Part shown: one piece after another, positions 23,283-29,864 of the stretch
How positions within the stretch are numbered: position 1 is the stretch's first letter
How the letters are laid out: each line of letters begins with the position of its first letter
NCBI GenBank assembly: GCA_017995665.1
Contig: JAGOIM010000002.1
Location: forward strand, 1-29,864
Direction of reading: 5' to 3'
Length of the DNA: 29,864 nt
Origin: Anaerolineaceae bacterium
GTDB lineage: Bacteria > Chloroflexota > Anaerolineae > Anaerolineales > Anaerolineaceae
The notes under the pieces: generated by a model
Seen by the model: only the letters and a program-made list of their open reading frames with translations
What the model was told of the DNA's origin: nothing
Database searches by the model: none
Position numbers and translations under genes: made by a program

Positions 23283-24461
23283 TCAGCTTTTGGCCTTTGG
23301 GGTAGCGATATCGAGTGGTATATGTCCGATGTCGATTGTGTCTTCATCGCAAAGTAAAACCGCTCTTTCGATGGCGTTCCGCAATTCTCTGATATTACCG
23401 GGCCAGGAATAATTTACCAAAGCTTCCATTGCCAGAGGGTTGACATCGAGGATGTTTTTTCCCATTGCCATGTTGAAACGCTGCAAAAAATAGCCGACTA
23501 AATCGGGAATATCAGATTTGCGTTCAGCCAAAGAAGGTAAATCGAGGTTTACAACTTTGAGGCGGTAATAGAGGTCTTCACGAAATTCATATTTGGCAAT
23601 CATTTCTTGCAAATTTCGGTTTGAAGCTGCCACAACCTGAACATCAACTTTAATGACCGTGTTACCACCAACGCGCCTGAAGGAACGCTCTTCGAGAGCT
23701 CTCAAAAATTTTGCTTGCAAGTCCATTGGCATGGATGAGATTTCATCGAGGAAGAGAATTCCGCCGTCTGCAGTTTCCATCAAGCCGTTACGCTTATGTG
23801 TTGCGCCGGTAAAAGCACCGGATTCATGGCCGAATAGCTCAGATTCAAACATCATCGCTGGAATAGCCGGACAATTGACATCGATGAAGGGCTTATTTGA
23901 TCGGGAACCGTTTTCATGAATAAACCGTGCCATAACTTCTTTGCCTGTGCCGGTTGGTCCGGTGATGAGCGTTGAAACGGAGGTTTCGGAAGCGCGGTGT
24001 GCAAGTTCGACCATTTGCTTCATTTGGGCGTTATTGCCGACGATGAATTTATCCAGGCTGGCTCTGCTGCGCAAAAAATTTAGTTCGCGACGCATCGATA
24101 CCAGCTCGTCAGCGCGTTGAACGCGTTTTCCCAATTCCTGCAAATCGATCGGCTTTACCATATAGTCTTGGGCGCCATTTTTCATTGCATCGACCGCTCT
24201 GGTGACAACGTCAAAAGCGGTCATGATAATCACTTGGGGACGATTTAGCAATCGGGCGACTTCGGGCAACAATTGGGTGCCTTCACCGTCTGGCAGGCCG
24301 ATATCCAGAATGATGATATCCGTGCCATCCTGACTAATAATTTCACGTGCCGCAGCAAGTGAACCGGCTTCCTGCACTTCGTAACCAATGTTACGCAGGA
24401 AGTTCGAAACGACCATGCGCGCGGTTTTTTCGTCTTCTACAACTAAAATTGATGTTGCCAT
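23283..24461 (-). CDS. NtrC-type response regulator/sigma-54 activator lacking a DNA-binding domain
   Basis: This 392-residue protein has a receiver domain at about 1-120 (ILVVEDE, phospho-acceptor D53 in IIILDIGLPDG, K of VKP). A sigma-54 AAA+ domain at about 140-375 has Walker A GPTGTGKE, the sigma-54-contacting GAFTGA loop, Walker B GGILFLDE and the WPGNIRELRN signature. The protein ends about 17 residues after the ERAVLLC segment, so the Fis-type helix-turn-helix that usually follows is absent. A frameshift is unlikely because the sigma-54 promoter and terminator begin directly after the stop. It lies 9 bases after the kinase gene, its probable phosphodonor. It should activate the promoter from solution or through a partner. 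Confidence 0.93.
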   Translation of the reverse strand: MATSILVVEDEKTARMVVSNFLRNIGYEVQEAGSLAAAREIISQDGTDIIILDIGLPDGEGTQLLPEVARLLNRPQVIIMTAFDVVTRAVDAMKNGAQDYMVKPIDLQELGKRVQRADELVSMRRELNFLRSRASLDKFIVGNNAQMKQMVELAHRASETSVSTLITGPTGTGKEVMARFIHENGSRSNKPFIDVNCPAIPAMMFESELFGHESGAFTGATHKRNGLMETADGGILFLDEISSMPMDLQAKFLRALEERSFRRVGGNTVIKVDVQVVAASNRNLQEMIAKYEFREDLYYRLKVVNLDLPSLAERKSDIPDLVGYFLQRFNMAMGKNILDVNPLAMEALVNYSWPGNIRELRNAIERAVLLCDEDTIDIGHIPLDIATPKAKS

Positions 24462-24470
24462 ATTTTCCTT

Positions 24471-26402
24471 TCATGCTCGCGGAAGCAAGACTTTAAAAAC
24501 TGTGCCTCCGGGAACGCTTTCCAATTGAATACTACCATTATGACCGCTAACAATTCGCTTAGTTATCGCTAATCCTAAACCGGTGCCACTGGCTTTTGTC
24601 GTTAGAAAGGGCTCAAAAATCCGACTGATAATTTCCTCCGGAATGCCGGGCCCAGTGTCGGCTATGATTATCTCACATTGTGGCGGTTTAATTTCCTTTG
24701 CTGCTGGTTTTAAACTAATGTTCAGACGGCCGCCATGCTCTTCCATAGCCTGGATTGCGTTGCTAATCAAGTTGACAAAAACTTGTTCGATCGCGCGCAA
24801 ATCGGCTTGGACAAGCAGGTTTTTTTCAAGGGCACTAAAATTGTAATTGATGTTCAATTTTTTCATTCGCGAATCCCATTTATCTAAAATTGCCTGAATC
24901 AATTCAGAGAGATCGACAGGTTGAATATTGTATTCCACCGGTTTTGAAAAATTCAGGGTTGAGTCAACCAAATGGTTTAGGCGTTGGCAATCATTCAGCA
25001 AAGGTTCAATAAGAAATGCATACGGAGCATCGGGTGTCATATTCATTCCAATAAACTGCAAACCGGTTGAAATGCTGTTGATGGGGTTTTTAACTTCGTG
25101 AGAGAACATCGCTGAAACTTCTCCGAGGAAAGCCCTTTGTTTCAGCTGCTGGGATTCCACCTGGATTTTTTCGTTCTCACTGAGGTCGCTGAGAATTAAA
25201 ACAATGCTGATTGTCTGATCTTTTTCCATAACCGGCAGACATGAAATCTTGGCAGGAAAGCAATTTCCCAGCCGTGTGTTGAGGTTGAGTTCTTTTTGGG
25301 TTTGGTTACCTTGCTGTGCGTTTTTATAGAGAGTCGAAAGGGTATCGTTGCCAAATAATATCAAATCGGCGCTTTGTTGAAAAACCTCTTTCGTCGTATA
25401 ACCGAGCATTGCTTCCGCTGCAGGGTTAAGCTGATTAATCTTCAGTTCCGGTGTCAAGATAATGACCCCTTCATCAAGTTTATCGGTTGTTACTTTCTGA
25501 ATGTGCATCAAACTGCGCACCTTGCGCATAGAAGCGGCGGCTTGTTCGAGCGTCAAAAGTTGCTTCAATGCCGAACCACTGTGCGAGCCTAAAAGCGTCA
25601 GAAAGCGAAGGCTCTCATTATCAGGCACAGAGCCAGAACCGCCTGCTAAAATCAAAGCTTGAATTTCGGCATCAACCAAAATCGGGATACTGAAGAGGAA
25701 AGATGAATTATTTTCTTCGGCAATCTCTTCAAAAGAAAAGAATTTCGTTTTGCCTCCTTGCCAAAGCATCGTGCTAATCAGTTTTTCCATTTCTGTAAGT
25801 TCGAGTTCTTCCGGGAAATGGGAGGCTGATTCGTCCTTTTCTGTCAGATTTTGTTTTAAGACTTCTCCCGTTCTGCGGTAAGTTAACAGATAATTAGGTT
25901 TGATGCTCTTTTTGATAATTTCCGCAGCTTTTTTATATAGTTGCTTGATTGTTTTTTGTTCGTAAAGTTCAGTCAGAAGCAAAAGCTTGTCATAGCTATT
26001 TTCTTGCTCCAAAAGGTCCTTACCAGGCATTTTTTTCTCAATTAGAGGTAAAAACACCAGCAAAACCAGTTGATTGGTGGGGTTGAGAGAATCTACATTT
26101 AGTGAAAATGCAAGCACTTCGCCATTAGCTAAGCGGAGTTCGGTTTCTCGTGCATTGTTCGGGTTGGGGTTGGTATCCGGTTCCTCAGGAATCAATTCGA
26201 GCAAGGGCATGTTTTCCAAATCGGTTATGGAATAGCCACTTAAATTGAGGAAGGCTTGGTTGGCAAGCAAGAGTTTATCCTGAGCTCGTTGGTAGATTAG
26301 GGCTGGATCGGTAATCCTATTGAGCATTGCCGACATGGTTGAAATGGGCAAATCGTTGCTGATTTCTGTTTCGCCAAATGGGCGTTGAGTCTTCAGATCC
26401 AC
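24471..26402 (-). CDS. Cytoplasmic PAS/GAF sensor histidine kinase (NtrB/AtoS type)
   Basis: The protein has 643 residues. A PAS domain lies at about 20-130, a GAF-like domain at about 140-290 and a second PAS at about 305-420. A HisKA domain carries the phospho-acceptor H435 in SHEVKNPINSIS, and a HATPase_c domain has the N box (NLISNAIQAM), G1 (DTGPGIP) and GTGLGLAI. No TM segment is seen, so it senses a cytoplasmic signal. The start is a GTG two bases after the rpoN stop; a nearby ATG leads out of frame. Its partner is almost certainly the receiver-AAA+ protein encoded next. Confidence 0.93.
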   Translation of the reverse strand: MDLKTQRPFGETEISNDLPISTMSAMLNRITDPALIYQRAQDKLLLANQAFLNLSGYSITDLENMPLLELIPEEPDTNPNPNNARETELRLANGEVLAFSLNVDSLNPTNQLVLLVFLPLIEKKMPGKDLLEQENSYDKLLLLTELYEQKTIKQLYKKAAEIIKKSIKPNYLLTYRRTGEVLKQNLTEKDESASHFPEELELTEMEKLISTMLWQGGKTKFFSFEEIAEENNSSFLFSIPILVDAEIQALILAGGSGSVPDNESLRFLTLLGSHSGSALKQLLTLEQAAASMRKVRSLMHIQKVTTDKLDEGVIILTPELKINQLNPAAEAMLGYTTKEVFQQSADLILFGNDTLSTLYKNAQQGNQTQKELNLNTRLGNCFPAKISCLPVMEKDQTISIVLILSDLSENEKIQVESQQLKQRAFLGEVSAMFSHEVKNPINSISTGLQFIGMNMTPDAPYAFLIEPLLNDCQRLNHLVDSTLNFSKPVEYNIQPVDLSELIQAILDKWDSRMKKLNINYNFSALEKNLLVQADLRAIEQVFVNLISNAIQAMEEHGGRLNISLKPAAKEIKPPQCEIIIADTGPGIPEEIISRIFEPFLTTKASGTGLGLAITKRIVSGHNGSIQLESVPGGTVFKVLLPRA

Positions 26403-26404
26403 AT

Positions 26405-27817
26405 TTAACCTGTTGGTTTTGGCGGGTTCCCGCGCAATTGGGCTGGCAAAATGCCTTCGAGGGAGCGATATTTTGCGACGGTTCGGCGGGCGATTGTGAT
26501 GCCGTCTTCTTCCAACTTATCCTTGATTTCTGTATCGGTCAACGGATATTCTTCTTTCTCAATTATTTCTTTAATAATCGTTCTGGGAGAAAGACTTCTG
26601 TCAAAGAATATTGAAAGAGGGACAATTTTGCGATTGGGCAACTGAACTGTTTTCCCGGAAACAGCCCGCGAAATGGTCGATTCATGCATATCGAGCTCTT
26701 TTGCAATTCTTGCCCGGGTGAGCGGTACCATTTGCTTATCTCCGCTAATAATATATTCTTTTTGAATTACCACTAACTTTTCGAGCAGGAGTTTCATGGC
26801 ATTTGAGCGCTGTTGGATGCATTTTATCAAAAGCGAAGCCTTTTCAATATCTTCTTTCCATTCGTCAGCGCGCGCCTCATCAACCGATTTTGAACTTTCT
26901 TTGAAAAGTTCATTGACTTTTAAGGTGCCACGAACCGGAAGGATGATTTCGACAACCAGAGGATTAGCTGGGATGTCATTTAGGTAATAAATTAGCACAT
27001 CCGGTTGATGGAAGGCTTCGGTGTTGCTTTCATTTGGATTACGAACATCACCCCAATGGGCACGAGCCGGAAAAGGGTTGAGGTTTTCACTAATGAAATT
27101 GGATACTTTTTTAATTTGTGCAAGGTTCGTCTTGAGGGCTTTGGCAATATCCGAAAAATGTTGCTGACTTAATTTTTGCAGATAATCTGTGATGACTTCA
27201 CGCGTAAATTCAGGGATTTCGAGGCTCTCTTCCAGGCTCTCTACCTGGGCAAGCATCGCCTCGGCCGGGTTTGCCGAACATGCTCCAATTGGGTCGCAAC
27301 GCTTGAGTAAGTCGATAACCGCTTTAACTTCGCTTGGCAAGACATGGTGGTAACGGGCAACTTCGAATGGCGTGATGGTCAAAAAACCGTCGTCATCAAG
27401 GTGGTTAAGAATGTAAGCCGCCAGCAAACGGTCTTCAACGCGCAAGTCGGCTGCGGCTTGTTTGAGGATATAAGTTGGCAGATCAATCAATTCCGACGCG
27501 TAGGGCTCATCGGAAATTTCGGCCATACCGCTGCCACTACCGTTGTAAAAATCTTCACGCGGAGAGATAAAGACAATTGCTTCATCGGAATCTTCAAACT
27601 TAGGCTGACTGCAAATTGGACAAGAACCGGTCGGAGGAAGCAAGCGTTTGCAGGTTGGACAGCGACGTTCTTCGACAAGCTCCAGCGCAGGATTATTTGC
27701 TAATTCGGAGTCTATTTTTTGTTGGAGCTCTGCAGCGGTCAGGCTGAGCAGCGCCATAGTTTGCGCCAAATGGGCGGAAGCTTGGATGTTGGGTAGCTGC
27801 GTTTGGCTTTGTTGCAT
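26405..27817 (-). CDS. rpoN: RNA polymerase sigma-54 factor, with zinc-knuckle insertion
   Basis: The protein is 470 residues from the ATG at 27817, which has a GAGG SD; a TTG six codons upstream is less likely. Region I is Gln/Leu-rich (MQQSQTQLP...LAQTMALLSLTAAELQQ). It is followed by an unusual CPTC-x9-CPIC motif (C53, C56, C66, C69). The core-binding domain comes next, then the helix-turn-helix (ELDMHESTISRAVSGK) and the RpoN box ARRTVAKYR near the C-terminus, which reads the -24 element. It is the first gene of an operon with a kinase and an activator and lies upstream of a matching promoter. Confidence 0.95.
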   Translation of the reverse strand: MQQSQTQLPNIQASAHLAQTMALLSLTAAELQQKIDSELANNPALELVEERRCPTCKRLLPPTGSCPICSQPKFEDSDEAIVFISPREDFYNGSGSGMAEISDEPYASELIDLPTYILKQAAADLRVEDRLLAAYILNHLDDDGFLTITPFEVARYHHVLPSEVKAVIDLLKRCDPIGACSANPAEAMLAQVESLEESLEIPEFTREVITDYLQKLSQQHFSDIAKALKTNLAQIKKVSNFISENLNPFPARAHWGDVRNPNESNTEAFHQPDVLIYYLNDIPANPLVVEIILPVRGTLKVNELFKESSKSVDEARADEWKEDIEKASLLIKCIQQRSNAMKLLLEKLVVIQKEYIISGDKQMVPLTRARIAKELDMHESTISRAVSGKTVQLPNRKIVPLSIFFDRSLSPRTIIKEIIEKEEYPLTDTEIKDKLEEDGITIARRTVAKYRSLEGILPAQLRGNPPKPTG

Positions 27818-27863
27818 AATTTCCTCTGTTAGCAAGGACTAAAAGACAGCCCCGCTTGCAAGA

Positions 27864-27872
27864 ATTATACCA
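27864..27872 (-). promoter_or_regulatory. Extended -10 promoter of the rpoN operon
   Basis: TGGTATAAT on the minus strand is a perfect extended -10. The -35 region is poor, as is common for this promoter class. Transcription would start near 27857, about 40 bases before the rpoN ATG. Confidence 0.55.
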
Positions 27873-27911
27873 GAGAATTTTGGCAGATGGCAGTTTCCCG
27901 ATTCCCGTTTC

Positions 27912-28364
27912 CTAAACCCCGTCTTTGGGTTCAAGGGCTTTGATCCCGTTTTCAACCTGGGAGAGGACGCGTTGGAGTTCGTTTTTTAAACTACCGAGAG
28001 TGTCAGCGACGTATTGATCGGCATCGCGCATGGTTTCTTCGGCTTCACGCATTGCTTGATTAGTGATATCTTCCGCTTTTTCCTGAGCAGATGCGTAGAT
28101 ATCGGACTTTTCAAGCATTTGGTCTTTTTTTTCTTGCGCGATTGCGACTGTTCGTTTGGCTTCTTCTTGTGCCTGGGCTAAAATGCGGTCTTTTTGAACA
28201 TTGACTTGCTGTGCTTTTTTAATTTCCTCAGGGATGGAAATTCTCATTTGGTCAATGATATCCATGAAAGCATTTTCATCCACTGCGACTGAGTGTGAAA
28301 AGGGTATCGGTTTGCTATTATTAAATAACTCTTCCATACGGTCTACCAAATGTAATATATCCAT
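27912..28364 (-). CDS. Coiled-coil protein, ATP-synthase b/DivIVA-like
   Basis: The protein has 150 residues. After a 20-residue start (MDILHLVDRMEELFNNSKPI) and a short linker, residues about 30-145 form one long, highly charged helix rich in A, E, K and Q (EEAKRTVAIAQEKKDQMLEK and similar), typical of coiled-coil proteins annotated as ATP-synthase subunit b-like or DivIVA-like. No TM is present. A GGAGG SD lies 5 bases before the ATG. Such a gene downstream of coaD is familiar from Firmicutes and Chloroflexota; its exact role is not established, and a cell-division or envelope scaffold role is only a guess. Confidence 0.82.
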   Translation of the reverse strand: MDILHLVDRMEELFNNSKPIPFSHSVAVDENAFMDIIDQMRISIPEEIKKAQQVNVQKDRILAQAQEEAKRTVAIAQEKKDQMLEKSDIYASAQEKAEDITNQAMREAEETMRDADQYVADTLGSLKNELQRVLSQVENGIKALEPKDGV

Positions 28365-28446
28365 TATTTCCTCCGAAGTAGTTCCTAAAAACTTAGTCTA
28401 ATCTTATTTTAACGCAAAATTGTTCAATTACAGTCAATGTAAGCCA

Positions 28447-28941
28447 TTACTCTTGAGAGCCCAATTCGGCATAACGTTTCAGGAGTGCCTGATTGACATG
28501 GGGCGGGACCATGCTGGAAACATCGCCACCTAAGGAAACAATTTCTTTAACTGTCGAAGAGGAAATAAAGGTGTTTTCCTCATCAGTAATCAGGGCGACA
28601 GTGTCAATATCATCGTATAAACGACGGTTTGCCAATGCCATACGAAATTCAAATTCAAAATCGGAAAAAACCCGCAAGCCACGCAAGATTGCGGTTGCAC
28701 CAATTTCTTTCGCATAGGCAACGGTTAAGCCGGAGTAGCCGGTAACTTCAATGCCTTCAATGTCCCTGACGGCTTCACGGACGAGCGCCATCCTTGTATT
28801 GGGGTCAAAGAGCAAGTTTTTATTGGGGCGGTCATAGACTGCGATTACGACCAAATCGAACAATTTTGTCGCTCGCCTGGCGATATCAATATGACCATAG
28901 TGGATTGGGTCAAAACTTCCGGGGAAAACTACTTTTTTCAT
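28447..28941 (-). CDS. coaD: Phosphopantetheine adenylyltransferase
   Basis: The protein is 164 residues, close to the usual 159-165. It joins AMP from ATP to 4'-phosphopantetheine, the penultimate step of coenzyme A synthesis, in the cytoplasm. The nucleotidyltransferase signature is clear: VVFPGSFDPIHYGHIDIARR at the N-terminus (the T/HxGH motif as HYGH), then AILRGLRVFSDFEFEF and the ISSSTVKE motif near the C-terminus. An in-frame ATG 12 codons upstream would add an Arg-rich stretch but lies in the recG end; I reject it because the ATG at 28941 shares one base with the recG stop (TAATG) and has a GGAGA SD 9 bases away. Confidence 0.96.
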   Translation of the reverse strand: MKKVVFPGSFDPIHYGHIDIARRATKLFDLVVIAVYDRPNKNLLFDPNTRMALVREAVRDIEGIEVTGYSGLTVAYAKEIGATAILRGLRVFSDFEFEFRMALANRRLYDDIDTVALITDEENTFISSSTVKEIVSLGGDVSSMVPPHVNQALLKRYAELGSQE

Positions 28942-29864
28942 TAACTTACGTCTCCTGCGCCGTCGGTTTGAGGCCAAAAGGCAAGTACGGCGGCTTTTAA
29001 ATCCTGATGATTGGCTGCTTCCAAATCTGGGTCTTTTTCAATAATTTTCGTAGCAATTTCGCGGGTTTCTTTGATGAGGGCGATGTCTGCTAAATTAGCA
29101 ACCTGGAGTTTCATTTGACCGGCTTGACGTGTACCTAAAAAGTCGCCGGGACCTCGTTCCTCAAGGTCAACCTCTGCCAGTTTGAAACCGTCATTCGTTT
29201 CGGTCATGACTTGTAAACGGCGATTTTCGGCAGCGTTATCGTTATCGGGAATCAAATAGCAATAGGACTGTGCCGCTCCTCGGCCAACCCGACCACGGAA
29301 TTGATGGAGCTGTGATAAACCAAAATGGTTTGCGCCTTCGATGACCATCAGGCTTGCGTTTGGAACATCAACACCAACTTCAACAACGGAGGTTGAAACG
29401 AGAATGTCAAACTCTTTGTCTCTGAAAGCGAGCATAACGGCATCTTTTTCGGAAGGTTTCAGACGACCATGCACCAAACCAACTTTCAGTTCAGGGAAAA
29501 TTTCGTTTTGCAAGCGTTCGCGTTCGTCGACAGCGGCTTTGACTTCTTCGTTTTCGCCGGCTTCAACCAAGGGATAAATGATGAAAGCCTGATGTCCCTG
29601 GGCAACTTGTTGACGAATTTTGTCGTAAACGCGTTCGCGTTCACTGGGATAGATGATCATGGTTTGAACGGGCAAACGACCGAGGGGCATTTCGTCCATG
29701 ATGCTGACATCCAAATCACCAAAGATTGTGAATTGGAGCGAGCGCGGAATTGGGGTTGCAGTCATAACCAGCAGATGGGGGTTGTCGCCTTTGTTGCGCA
29801 AGGCGGCTCTTTGGGCAACACCAAAGCGGTGTTGCTCGTCGACTACAATCATTTGCAAGTTTTG
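28941..29864 (-). CDS. recG: ATP-dependent DNA helicase RecG, C-terminal part
   Basis: The frame is open to the right edge, so only the last 307 residues are present. Superfamily 2 helicase motifs follow in order: motif II VVDEQHRFG, motif III TATPIPRS, the helicase C domain with STSVVEVGVDVP (motif V) and QFRGRVGRG (motif VI), then the RecG-typical end with FLGTRQAGQ. RecG regresses stalled replication forks and processes Holliday junctions. The order recG-coaD with a one-base overlap indicates a housekeeping operon. The wedge domain and the Walker A motif lie outside the window. Confidence 0.96.
   Translation of the reverse strand, partial: QNLQMIVVDEQHRFGVAQRAALRNKGDNPHLLVMTATPIPRSLQFTIFGDLDVSIMDEMPLGRLPVQTMIIYPSERERVYDKIRQQVAQGHQAFIIYPLVEAGENEEVKAAVDERERLQNEIFPELKVGLVHGRLKPSEKDAVMLAFRDKEFDILVSTSVVEVGVDVPNASLMVIEGANHFGLSQLHQFRGRVGRGAAQSYCYLIPDNDNAAENRRLQVMTETNDGFKLAEVDLEERGPGDFLGTRQAGQMKLQVANLADIALIKETREIATKIIEKDPDLEAANHQDLKAAVLAFWPQTDGAGDVS

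Noticed and set aside
22880..23347. Longer start (ATG at 23347) for the small two-TM protein
   Set aside because: The extra 45 residues lie in the activator gene, the terminator and the sigma-54 promoter; GGAGG directly precedes the ATG at 23212.
28365..28446. Promoter before the coiled-coil gene
   Set aside because: TTGACT and TAAAAT are present but 20 bases apart, and other pairings are poor, so I do not call it.
28942..28977. Arg-rich N-terminal extension of CoaD
   Set aside because: It lies in the recG 3' end in another frame, and the CoaD family starts at MKKVVFPGSFDP.

Overview
The window looks like a chromosomal segment from an uncultured or poorly studied anaerobic bacterium. A Chloroflexota (Anaerolineae-like) origin is my best guess, based on overall protein style: many double-zinc-ribbon and TPR proteins, ATG and GTG starts, and a moderate, AT-leaning base composition. 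The sequence does not prove this. All 22 confident genes lie on the minus strand. I see no IS element, prophage, tRNA, rRNA or CRISPR array.

Region 1 (1-13867, read from right to left) is an unusual cluster. It begins with a short, lid-less Hsp70 (12320-13867) that has its own promoter. A second promoter region (12126-12319) follows, and then a tightly packed set of genes. In order of transcription these are: an SPFH/band-7 protein fused through a GGYPGQ-type repeat to a C-terminal UBC (E2)/RWD-like domain; a J-like zinc-ribbon tail-anchored protein; a zinc-ribbon/TM/TPR-like protein; four paralogous J-like, double-zinc-ribbon, two-TM proteins; a HerA/FtsK-type ATPase; an acidic protein ending in an HExxH metallopeptidase-like domain; a 108-residue unknown protein; and a zinc-ribbon protein that runs off the left edge. 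The J-like domains lack the HPD tripeptide. One of the four paralogues is a visible hybrid of its two neighbours, formed by unequal crossover that also duplicated a 154-bp spacer. I regard this cluster as the best candidate here for an undescribed membrane-associated system combining a chaperone, a UBC-fold protein and an ATPase.

Region 2 (13868-14780) holds the Hsp70 promoter, a mostly empty 0.5 kb, a small DUF2007-like gene and a strong hairpin terminator.

Region 3 (14781-27872) is a sigma-54 regulatory and effector block. rpoN (with an inserted zinc-knuckle motif), a cytoplasmic PAS/GAF histidine kinase and an NtrC-type activator without a DNA-binding domain form one operon driven by an extended -10 promoter. 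Directly after the activator lies a good -24/-12 sigma-54 promoter overlapping an intrinsic terminator. This reads into a small two-TM protein, a 1767-residue TPR protein and a TPR plus gingipain/caspase-like (C25, clan CD) protease. The layout suggests that the local sigma-54 machinery switches on the protease operon.

Region 4 (27912-29864) is housekeeping: a coiled-coil protein, coaD (phosphopantetheine adenylyltransferase) and the 3' part of recG, which runs off the right edge.
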